Assembly: GCA_022786965.1 (NCBI GenBank)
Contig: JALFXH010000035.1
Span: forward strand, 1-39,355
Source: Clostridiales bacterium
Lineage (GTDB): Bacteria; Bacillota; Clostridia; Oscillospirales; Oscillospiraceae
Reading direction: 5' to 3'
DNA: 39,355 nucleotides
Below the pieces are notes generated by a model. The model was not told the DNA's origin, made no database searches, and worked only from the letters and a program-made list of their open reading frames with translations. A program made the translations under genes and the position numbers. Below are positions 7,893 through 14,855 of this stretch, piece after piece; within the stretch, counting starts at the first letter, position 1, and every line of letters begins with the position of its first letter.

Positions 7893-9113
7893 ATGCTGTA
7901 TGTAAAGACGCCGGAAGAGGTTCTGGCGATGATTGAATCGGAATTTGCACCGCTGGAGCGGACGGAAACCGTACCCCTGCGTGACGCCATGGGGCGGATT
8001 CTGGCGGAGGATATAGCGGCACGGGAATATGTGCCGGATTTTGACCGCTCCACGGTGGACGGCTTTGCCGTCCGGGCCAGCGACACCTTCGGGTGCAGTG
8101 ATGCCATTCCCGCGATTCTGCCTTTGCAGGCCACGGTGCTCATGGGCCAGGGCGCGGATTTTGCCCTGAATGAGGGCGAGTGCGTGGCGGTACCCACCGG
8201 CGGCGCGGTCCCCCGGGACGCCGACAGCGTGGTGATGCTGGAATATACCGAGGATTATGGCGACGGCACCATCGGTATCGCCAAGCCTGCCGCCCCAGGT
8301 ATGAACATGATCTTTCGGGGGGATGACGTGTATCCCGGCAAGGTGATTCTGCGAAAGGGCCGGGTGCTGTCCAGCGCGGACATTGGAGCCCTGGCTGCTA
8401 TCGGACAGGTAGAGGTGAAGGTTGCGAAGAAACTGACCGTTGGCGTGATTTCCACCGGAGACGAGCTGGTACCTCCGGAGGTGCAGCCCGGCCCGGGGCA
8501 GGTGCGGGACGTGAACAGTCCTATGCTGGAAGCCATGCTCACCGCCTTCGGATGTTATGTAAATAACTACGGCATCGTCATCGACGACGAAGCGCTTTTG
8601 GCGGAAAAAGTCAACAATGCGGTTTTGGAATGCGACGCGGTGCTGCTGTCCGGCGGCAGCAGTGTGGGCGTGAAGGACGCCGCCTGCCGGATTATCGAAT
8701 CGGTGGGGCGGCTTCTGCTCCACGGCATTGCCATCAAGCCGGGAAAGCCCACTATTCTGGGAAAGGCCGGGGAAAAGCCCGTTGCGGGTCTGCCGGGACA
8801 TCCCGTGGCGGCCTACTTTATCACAAAACTGTTTGTTCAGCCCTTGCTCGGCAGGCTCACCGGCCGGGACATGACAGCCTACACCGTCACCGCCCGTGTC
8901 ACGGAGAGCATCAGCGCCAACCACGGCCGAGCCCAGTATCACTGCTGCCGTCTGACCAGAAGAGACGGGCAGCTGTACGCCCAGCCCATCCGGGGCAAAT
9001 CCGGTCTCATCACCACTCTGGCAGGGGCTGACGGCTATTTCTGCATTGACCGGGACTGCGAGGGGCTGCCGCAAAACGCGGAAATTCAGGTAACCATTAC
9101 AGGGGGAGTGTAA
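7893..9113 (+). CDS. moeA: MoeA-type molybdenum/tungsten insertase
   Basis: The 406-residue protein is a full-length MoeA, which inserts molybdate or tungstate into adenylated molybdopterin in the cytoplasm. Seen are the DRSTVDGFAV motif (Asp56), TGGAVP, RGDDVYPGK, ISTGDEL, the MogA-like loop SGGSSVGVKD, IKPGKPTILG and LPGHPVAAYF, all in the usual order. The ATG follows one base after the TGA of the HTH-PBP gene, with GGAGG nearby, so translation is probably coupled. A second, fused MoeA lies 5 bases downstream. Organisms using tungsten often carry two MoeA paralogues, and one may be selective for tungsten. An upstream open extension overlapping the regulator gene is not credible. Confidence 0.9.
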   Translation: MLYVKTPEEVLAMIESEFAPLERTETVPLRDAMGRILAEDIAAREYVPDFDRSTVDGFAVRASDTFGCSDAIPAILPLQATVLMGQGADFALNEGECVAVPTGGAVPRDADSVVMLEYTEDYGDGTIGIAKPAAPGMNMIFRGDDVYPGKVILRKGRVLSSADIGALAAIGQVEVKVAKKLTVGVISTGDELVPPEVQPGPGQVRDVNSPMLEAMLTAFGCYVNNYGIVIDDEALLAEKVNNAVLECDAVLLSGGSSVGVKDAACRIIESVGRLLLHGIAIKPGKPTILGKAGEKPVAGLPGHPVAAYFITKLFVQPLLGRLTGRDMTAYTVTARVTESISANHGRAQYHCCRLTRRDGQLYAQPIRGKSGLITTLAGADGYFCIDRDCEGLPQNAEIQVTITGGV

Positions 9114-9118
9114 TACCT

Positions 9119-11026
9119 ATGGGATTTGAATATTTGACCAATGTGCCGCTGAGCCAGGCACGGGAAGACTATCTTGCACGGCTTCAAAGTCACGGCTTCG
9201 GCCCCAAGACCGAAGTAATCCCCGTTTTTGAAAGCTGTGGGCGGGTGACGGCCCGGGCGGTCTACGCCCACATCTGCGCCCCCCACTACGCCGCCAGCGC
9301 CATGGACGGCGTAGCTGTGAACGCCAAGGACACCTTCGGCGCCACGGAGACCACCCCCGTGACCTTAAGCCCAGAGCAGTTTGTCGTGCTGGACACCGGT
9401 GACCCCATTCCCGAAGACCGGGACGCGGTGATTATGGTGGAGGACATCGTCAAAAATGAAGACGGCTCCATCACCATCCATGCCGCCGCCGCGCCGTGGC
9501 AGCACATCCGCCAGATCGGCGAGGATGTGTGCGCGGGAGAAATGATCCTGCCCAGCCACATGACCGTCTCTCCCGCCGCCATCGGCGCCATGATCGCCGG
9601 GGGCGTGCTGGAAATCGAGGTCATCCGTAAACCCGTGGTGGGCATCATCCCCACGGGAGACGAGATCATCCCGCCCTGCACCGACCCGAAACCCGGCGAC
9701 ATTCTGGAATTCAACGGCTCCATTTTCTCCGCCATGGTGCGTCAGTGGGGCGCGGAAGCGGTGGTCTATCCCATCGTGCCCGACAAATTCGATCAAATCA
9801 AAGCCATGGTTGCCAAGGCCGCGTCCGAATGCGACATGGTGATTCTCAACGCCGGTTCCTCCGCCGGGCGGGAGGATTTTTCCGCCAGGGTCATCCGGGA
9901 GCTGGGGGAGGTGCTGTACCACGGCATCGCCATCAAGCCCGGCAAGCCTGCGATTTTGGGCTGTCAGGGGGAGAAGGTGATCCTGGGCGTCCCCGGCTAT
10001 CCTGTCTCCGGCATCATCGTCATCGAGCAGCTGCTGAAGCCCCTAATCGACCACTGGCTGACAGTACCCGCCGCGGCGGCGCAGTACGCAGCTGCGACTC
10101 TGACCCGTCCGATTGTGTCGGGTCTAAAATACCAGGAATTTGTCCGTGTCCGTATGGGCTGTGTAGGCGGCAGGCTGATGGCCTCCCCCCTGAGCCGGGG
10201 CAGTGGCGTGGTTTCCTCCTTTATGAAGGCCGACGGCATTCTGGAAGTGCCGCAAGGACTGGAAGGATTTGAGGCGGGAGCGGAAGTGAATGTGCGGCTC
10301 CTCAGCTCCATGGACAAGCTCCAGAATACCCTGGTGGTTATCGGCAGCCACGACCCGTTGCTGGACGAGCTGGCGGATATGCTCCATCTGGAAAACCCCG
10401 AACTGTACATGAGTTCTTCTCATGTGGGTTCCATGGGCGGTATTATGGCCATCCGCCGGGGTGAAGCCCATGCGGCGGGCTGTCACCTGCTGGATACCGC
10501 TGACGGCAGCTATAACCGTTCCTTCATTCGGAAATACTTCCCCAAGGGCGGCGTGCGCCTGATTTCCTGCGTGGGCCGTCAGCAGGGCCTGATGGTTGCC
10601 AAGGGTAACCCTCTGAATATTCAGAAATTCTCTGATATCACCGGAAATTTTGTGCGTTATGTAAACCGCCAGAAGGGTTCCGGCACCCGGATTCTCACGG
10701 ACTACCTGTGTAAGCGGGAGAATGTGGATACCTCCGCCATCTACGGCTATGACAGGGAGGAGCTGACCCACACCTCCGTTGCTGCCCAGATTGTCAGCTC
10801 AAGCGCCGATGCGGGTATGGGCATCTATTCCGCGGCCAAGCTCTATGATCTGGACTTTATTCCCATCTGCATCGAGGAATACGACCTGATTATCCCCGAT
10901 CACGCCTGGGATACCCCCATGGTTCAGGAGCTTTTGACCATTCTGAAAAGCGATGGGTTCCGGGAGAAGCTCCTGTCTCTGGGCGGCTATACGGTGGATA
11001 ACCCCGGTGAAGTGATCCCCGTATGA
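9119..11026 (+). CDS. moeA: MoeA fused to a PBP-like sensor domain
   Basis: This 635-residue fusion joins a complete MoeA (residues about 1-397: AASAMDGVAV, DTGDPIP, IPTGDEIIPP, NAGSSAGRED, IKPGKPAILG, VPGYPVSG) to a PBP-like domain (about 404-620). The latter has IGSHDPLLDELADML, AAGCHLLDTADGSYNRSFI, MVAKGNPLNIQ and LDFIPICIEEYDLI. It aligns throughout with the sensor domain of the HTH-PBP protein. The family does occur as MoeA-PBP fusions; the role of the domain is not established, and metal-oxyanion or cofactor binding is an inference. There is no signal peptide. The ATG follows a GGGGGAG ribosome binding site, and the stop overlaps the next start as ATGA. Confidence 0.88.
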   Translation: MGFEYLTNVPLSQAREDYLARLQSHGFGPKTEVIPVFESCGRVTARAVYAHICAPHYAASAMDGVAVNAKDTFGATETTPVTLSPEQFVVLDTGDPIPEDRDAVIMVEDIVKNEDGSITIHAAAAPWQHIRQIGEDVCAGEMILPSHMTVSPAAIGAMIAGGVLEIEVIRKPVVGIIPTGDEIIPPCTDPKPGDILEFNGSIFSAMVRQWGAEAVVYPIVPDKFDQIKAMVAKAASECDMVILNAGSSAGREDFSARVIRELGEVLYHGIAIKPGKPAILGCQGEKVILGVPGYPVSGIIVIEQLLKPLIDHWLTVPAAAAQYAAATLTRPIVSGLKYQEFVRVRMGCVGGRLMASPLSRGSGVVSSFMKADGILEVPQGLEGFEAGAEVNVRLLSSMDKLQNTLVVIGSHDPLLDELADMLHLENPELYMSSSHVGSMGGIMAIRRGEAHAAGCHLLDTADGSYNRSFIRKYFPKGGVRLISCVGRQQGLMVAKGNPLNIQKFSDITGNFVRYVNRQKGSGTRILTDYLCKRENVDTSAIYGYDREELTHTSVAAQIVSSSADAGMGIYSAAKLYDLDFIPICIEEYDLIIPDHAWDTPMVQELLTILKSDGFREKLLSLGGYTVDNPGEVIPV

Positions 11027-12351
11027 GACAGGTGGATGCCGCCGTCATCGGCGGCGGAATCCTGGGCTGCTTCGCGGCCCGGAACCTGATGCACTGGAAG
11101 CTTTCCGCCGTGCTCATCGAACAGGCTGAGGATGTGTGCACCGGCATCACCCGGGCCAACTCCGCCATCGTCTACCCGGGCTACGACAACAGGCCCGGCA
11201 GTCTGAAGGCGGAAATGACGGTGCGGGGCAACGCAGGCTTTGATGCCCTTTGCGAAGAACTGGAGGTTCCTTTCAACCGCTGCGGCTCGCTGCTTGTGAC
11301 CTATGACGCGGAAACTCTGCCCCGGCTCCGCAAAAAAATGGAGCAGGGCAGGCAAAACGGTGTCCCCGGCCTACGTCTGCTATCCGGACGGGAAGCGGAG
11401 CAGATGGAGCCTATGCTGAAACCCGGTGTGAAGGGCGCACTGTACGCCCCAACCACCGGCACAGTGAATCCCTGGCAGCTTGGCATCGCCGCCTACGAAA
11501 GCGCCGTGAAAAACGGCGTGGTTCCCATGCTGAATACCACTATCACAGGCATTGAAAAGGAAGAAAACGGCTATCTCCTGAAAACCAGTGGGGAGGACAT
11601 TTCCTGCAAAGCGGTGCTCAACTGCGGGGGGCTCTATGCCGACCGGGTGCAGGAATTGCTGTTTCCGCCCTCTGTCCGGCTCCATTGGGACGGGGCGGAG
11701 TATCTGGTGCTGGATGCGCTGGCCCGGAAGCCGGAGCACATTCTCTTCCATCAGGCCCAAAGCTGCGGCAAGGGCATCACCGCCATCCCCTGCGTGGAGG
11801 GCAATCTCCTGCTCAGCGGGGTGCGAAAGCCCATTTCTACCCCCTTTGCCACCACTGTGGAGGGGCTGATGGAATTGAAAAGGGACGCGAAAGACCTGCT
11901 TCCTGATTTGGACACAAGCCAGATCATCCGCTCCTTCGCCGCCGTCCGGCCCAACCCCTATCGGGAAAACGGGGAGAGCCTTCACGATTTCTGCATTGAA
12001 AACCCGGAACCGGGGTTTTACAGCCTCATCGGTATCAAAACTCCCGGTCTGACCTGTGCTGACCAGCTGGGGTATTATTTGGCGGAAAAAACCGCCCGGT
12101 TCCTGAATGCCGAATCCAATCCCGGCTTTGACCCCCACCGGAAAGCCATCCCAAAAACAGACGATCAAGATGTTGTCTGCCAGTGCGAGGGTGTTACCCG
12201 GGCTGAGATTCTGGAAGCGATTCGCCGTGGCGCGACGACGGTGGATGGGGTCAAACGCCGGGTGGGCAGCGGCATGGGCGCCTGCCAGGGCAGCCGGTGC
12301 GGCTTTGCCATCGAAAAACTGCTGGAGGAAGCCCGCCATGGAGCATTATGA
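11023..12351 (+). CDS. FAD-dependent oxidoreductase (DAO type) with BFD [2Fe-2S] domain
   Basis: This 442-residue flavoprotein has a DAO-fold FAD domain with AAVIGGGILGCFAARNL at the N-terminus, as in the GlpA subunit of anaerobic glycerol-3-phosphate dehydrogenase. At the C-terminus is a BFD-like [2Fe-2S] domain with Cys386-x-Cys388 and Cys421-x4-Cys426 (VCQCEGVTRAEI, GACQGSRCG). Start and the preceding stop overlap as ATGA. The next gene, a GlpB-like NAD/FAD oxidoreductase, overlaps its 3' end, so the two proteins probably form a complex. In this operon an attractive role is electron transfer linked to AOR rather than glycerol-phosphate oxidation, but the substrate is not known. Confidence 0.82.
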   Translation: MRQVDAAVIGGGILGCFAARNLMHWKLSAVLIEQAEDVCTGITRANSAIVYPGYDNRPGSLKAEMTVRGNAGFDALCEELEVPFNRCGSLLVTYDAETLPRLRKKMEQGRQNGVPGLRLLSGREAEQMEPMLKPGVKGALYAPTTGTVNPWQLGIAAYESAVKNGVVPMLNTTITGIEKEENGYLLKTSGEDISCKAVLNCGGLYADRVQELLFPPSVRLHWDGAEYLVLDALARKPEHILFHQAQSCGKGITAIPCVEGNLLLSGVRKPISTPFATTVEGLMELKRDAKDLLPDLDTSQIIRSFAAVRPNPYRENGESLHDFCIENPEPGFYSLIGIKTPGLTCADQLGYYLAEKTARFLNAESNPGFDPHRKAIPKTDDQDVVCQCEGVTRAEILEAIRRGATTVDGVKRRVGSGMGACQGSRCGFAIEKLLEEARHGAL

Positions 12352-13216
12352 TATTTTGATTATCGGCGGCGGTGCGGCAGGCATCGCCGCCGCCAAAGCT
12401 GCCGTGGGGGCAGGCTGCGGCAGCGTTGCCCTTGTGGACAGAAAGCCCGGGCTGGGCGGTGTTCTGCTGCAATGCGCCCACTGTGGCTTTGGCCCGGGCC
12501 TTACGGGGACGGAATACACCGCCGCTCTTTTGCGGGACTTTCCAGGGGAAGTCAGACTGTTTCCGGGCACAACGGTGATTTCCGTGGAAGAAACGAAAAT
12601 CGCCCGCCTGTCCGGCGGACGAACCCTTTCCTTTGACCAACTCATCTATGCCGCGGGCTGCCGGGAGATACCCATGGGCGCCCTGCCCATTGCCGGGACC
12701 CGGCCCAAAGGGATTTATACGGCGGGGCAGATGCAGGAAATGATGAATCTGCACGGCTTCCGCCCGGAAGGCCCCGTGGTGATTCTGGGCAGCGGGGACA
12801 TCGGACTGATCATGGCCGCGCAGATTGCGTCGCTGGGTATTGCCGTCACGCTGGTGGAAAAAAAGGCCGTCTGCGGAGGGCTGTTAAGAAACCGCCGGTG
12901 TCTGACGGAATTTCCCATCCGCCTTATCTGCTCCCAGACCATCGAAATGGTCAAGGGGAAAAGCGAGCTGGAAGGCTGCTGCCTGTCCGGCGGGGAGTAC
13001 CTTCCCTGCCGCACACTGCTGGTTGCGGCGGGACTGCGCCCGGACCGTGCCCTGATCGCGGGATTGGGAACGCCTGCCTGGCTGCACCTGTGCGGAAACT
13101 GCAATACCATACATTCCATGGTGGAGGGTGTGACGGCAGAGGGAATCCGGGCCGGAATGACAGCGGTTCTCAACCTCCGGCGGACAGAAACCGCAGAAGA
13201 AACCGCCGATAAATAG
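12338..13216 (+). CDS. NAD(P)/FAD-dependent pyridine nucleotide-disulfide oxidoreductase
   Basis: The 292-residue flavoprotein has two dinucleotide folds: FAD binding at the N-terminus (ILIIGGGAAGIAAAKAA) and a second GSGDIGLIMAAQIASLG near residue 150. GGVLLQCAHCGFGPGLTG is characteristic of the partners of GlpA-like proteins. It is clearly shorter than usual relatives (about 400 residues), lacking a C-terminal extension. The ATG lies inside the preceding gene with GGAGG 9 bases upstream, giving a 14-base overlap and implying coupled production with the BFD-domain flavoprotein. The last 47 bases overlap the convergent 83-residue gene. It likely passes electrons between NAD(P)H and the [2Fe-2S] partner. 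Confidence 0.8.
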   Translation: MEHYDILIIGGGAAGIAAAKAAVGAGCGSVALVDRKPGLGGVLLQCAHCGFGPGLTGTEYTAALLRDFPGEVRLFPGTTVISVEETKIARLSGGRTLSFDQLIYAAGCREIPMGALPIAGTRPKGIYTAGQMQEMMNLHGFRPEGPVVILGSGDIGLIMAAQIASLGIAVTLVEKKAVCGGLLRNRRCLTEFPIRLICSQTIEMVKGKSELEGCCLSGGEYLPCRTLLVAAGLRPDRALIAGLGTPAWLHLCGNCNTIHSMVEGVTAEGIRAGMTAVLNLRRTETAEETADK

Positions 13217-13421
13217 GAATCACAGACCCTTCTTCTCCCTCAAAGACGATCCGGGTTTGTGGCAGCGTCATCCCTGCCATCCGACGTGGCTCCAACGCGG
13301 TCACGCTCACGCGGCAGCTATGGAACACAAAGCCGGATTCCGTCTGTGTAATATCCGGTTGCTCCTGAAAAAAGGTACGGATTCTGCCGGAGTCCACCGC
13401 CCAAATATCCTCTTTTCGCAT
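13170..13421 (-). CDS. Conserved-looking 83-residue protein of the tungsten island
   Basis: I do not recognise a named family. The 83-residue product starts MRKEDIWAVDSGRIRTFF, has an aromatic/charged middle and ends with RRFLLRFLSAGG. It has two cysteine-poor halves, no membrane segment and no signal peptide. It looks real: the ATG has GGAGG 7 bases upstream and a promoter-like TTTACA-18-TAAGAT. It shares the operator region with tupA, which it faces divergently. It overlaps the end of the oxidoreductase gene by 47 bases convergently. The context suggests a small accessory factor for AOR or tungsten handling, but no function can be assigned from sequence. Confidence 0.6.
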   Translation of the reverse strand: MRKEDIWAVDSGRIRTFFQEQPDITQTESGFVFHSCRVSVTALEPRRMAGMTLPQTRIVFEGEEGSVIPIYRRFLLRFLSAGG

Positions 13422-13439
13422 ACCATCCCCTCCGGGAGT

Positions 13440-13469
13440 ATCTTACCACACCCCGGCTGAACGTGTAAA
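13440..13469 (-). promoter_or_regulatory. Promoter of the 83-residue gene
   Basis: On the minus strand TTTACA, 18 bases and TAAGAT precede the GGAGG ribosome binding site. It diverges from the tupA promoter across the operator at 13474-13515. Confidence 0.55.
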
Positions 13470-13473
13470 CAAG

Positions 13474-13515
13474 CACGAAACGCGATTTCGTGTGGTTTCG
13501 TATCATTTCGCACAG
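13474..13515. promoter_or_regulatory. Operator-like repeats between the 83-residue gene and tupA
   Basis: CACGAAA and TTTCGTG form a perfect 7-bp inverted repeat with a 5-base gap (13474-13492). On the minus strand CGAAAT, CGAAAC and CGAAAT follow at an exact 10-bp pitch. The block aligns with 6841-6873 at 24 of 33 positions, so the two promoter regions probably answer to the same regulator. Confidence 0.65.
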
Positions 13516-13531
13516 TCTGGCATGGGCTCTA

Positions 13532-13560
13532 TTGTATTCCTATGTCAAATGTGCTATAGT
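13532..13560 (+). promoter_or_regulatory. tupA promoter
   Basis: TTGTAT, a 17-base spacer and TATAGT place the start near 13567, leaving a leader of about 157 bases before the tupA ATG. Confidence 0.7.
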
Positions 13561-13580
13561 ACGGGCAAATGATCCGTCAG

Positions 13581-13686
13581 TTTCCGTGAAAATGACAGAT
13601 TTCCATAGTTTGCAAAGCGGTGGACGAGCCTCTTTTCAAACACCATTGTGTAGGCGCAGGCAGCTGTGCCTCTGTTGGTGCGGAAA
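13581..13686 (+). promoter_or_regulatory. Structured 5' leader of tupA
   Basis: Nested pairings are visible: TTTCCG (13581) with CGGAAA (13681), CACCA (13641) with TGGTG (13676), and an inner 8-bp stem AGGCGCAG/CTGTGCCT with a GCAG loop. A TTTTT run follows shortly afterwards, before the ribosome binding site. This could be a cofactor- or metal-sensing leader, but I could not match it to the Moco riboswitch consensus from memory. Confidence 0.4.
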
Positions 13687-13724
13687 TTGGCTGGTCTTTT
13701 TCTGTTAGTATAGGAGGAAAAAAC

Positions 13725-14768
13725 ATGAAAAGATTGATGTCCCTGCTGCTGGTTTGCGTCATGCTGTTGGGCCTGGCTGCCTGCGGCGCGGCGAAGCCCG
13801 CCGAGACCCAGGCTCCAACCGAGGCCCCCGCTCCCACCGCCGCCCCCACCGAGGCTCCTACGGAAGCCCCCACTGAGGCCGGCCTTGTTGTTGACACCTG
13901 CATCCTGAAGGAAGCCGATGACAAGATGCTCAACACCTATACGCTTCTCGCTGTGAATCCCGAAGCGCCCTTCACCGATGCTGACGGCAACGCTGTTTCT
14001 GATGTGGCGGTGAATACCGCCGGTGCTGACGCCCTCATCAAATGGTTCCTGACCCAGGAAACCCTGGATCTGGCCGGTAACTACGGCTTTGAAGAATATG
14101 GCGAGTACCTGTTCTATGTGAAGGACGGCGCGCCGGTCTACACCGGCGAGATCGCCCCTGCCACCGAGGAGACCAAGACCATCCGCCTGTCCACCACCAC
14201 TTCCGTGAAGGACTCCGGGCTGCTGGGCTATCTGCTGCCCATCTTTGAGAATGCCTACGGCTACACCGTGGAAGTTCAGTCCGCCGGTACCGGCAAGGCC
14301 ATCAGCGCCGCCAAGTTTGGCAACGCCGACCTGATTCTGGTCCACTCCAAGAGCCAGGAGGAGGCCTTCGTGGAAGAGGGCTTCGCCCGCACCGTGGATG
14401 GCTTCGAGAGTGAGCGCATTTCCTTCCTGTACAACTACTTTGTGCTGTGCGGCCCCTCTGCCGACCCCGCCGGCGTCAAGGACTGCGCTTCCGTTCTGGA
14501 CGCTTTCGCCGCCATCGCTGATGGCAAGTACCCCTTCATCTCCCGTGGCGACGGTTCCGGCACCCACACCAAGGAGCTGAGCCTGTGGCCTGAATCCCTG
14601 GGTATCACCAAGGAGCCCGAGTCCTTTGTAAACTACACCGACTGGTACACCTCCGCCAACGCTGGAATGGGTGCGTGCCTGGTGATGGCTGAGGAAATGG
14701 GCGCTTACATTCTCACCGATAAGGCGACCTTCCTGACCTTCGTCGCGGGCGGCGGTGTCATGGAATAA
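13725..14768 (+). CDS. tupA: Tungstate-binding lipoprotein TupA, apparently circularly permuted
   Basis: The 347-residue lipoprotein should capture tungstate outside the membrane for TupBC. A signal peptide ends in the lipobox LAAC (Cys20), followed by a PTEA-rich linker to about residue 52. The core at 150-347 begins with the canonical TupA start (IRLSTTTSVKDSGLLGYLLP) and contains AGTGKAISAAKFGNADLILV, SRGDGSGTHTKELSLWP and MGACLVMAEEMGAYILTD. It stops at TDKATFL, where canonical proteins continue with NxY, VNP, a helix and yGxxLF. Exactly that segment lies at residues 54-137 here (LNTYTLLAVNP, IKWFLTQETLDLAGNYG, YGEYLF). AGGAGG is 7 bases before the ATG. Confidence 0.88.
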   Translation: MKRLMSLLLVCVMLLGLAACGAAKPAETQAPTEAPAPTAAPTEAPTEAPTEAGLVVDTCILKEADDKMLNTYTLLAVNPEAPFTDADGNAVSDVAVNTAGADALIKWFLTQETLDLAGNYGFEEYGEYLFYVKDGAPVYTGEIAPATEETKTIRLSTTTSVKDSGLLGYLLPIFENAYGYTVEVQSAGTGKAISAAKFGNADLILVHSKSQEEAFVEEGFARTVDGFESERISFLYNYFVLCGPSADPAGVKDCASVLDAFAAIADGKYPFISRGDGSGTHTKELSLWPESLGITKEPESFVNYTDWYTSANAGMGACLVMAEEMGAYILTDKATFLTFVAGGGVME

Positions 14769-14802
14769 GAATTGCTTTTTTGGCAAAATTCGAGTAAACT
14801 GT

Positions 14803-14833
14803 ATCCCGTGGGGTTTTATCCCCACGGGATTTT
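14803..14833 (+). terminator. Intercistronic hairpin between tupA and tupB
   Basis: A perfect 11-bp stem, ATCCCGTGGGG/CCCCACGGGAT with a TTTTAT loop, is followed by only a short T run. It probably acts as a partial terminator or 3'-end stabiliser that keeps the binding protein more abundant than the permease. Confidence 0.65.
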
Positions 14834-14855
14834 CCAAAGAAGGGAGCCGTGAATA

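Noticed and set aside
13581-13686. Moco riboswitch call for the tupA leader
   Set aside because: The pairings are real, but I could not match the conserved Moco positions from memory, so it is reported only as a structured leader.
13884-14135. Duplicated C-terminal TupA segment
   Set aside because: The protein's actual C-terminus stops before the segment would recur, so there is one copy in a new place rather than a duplication.
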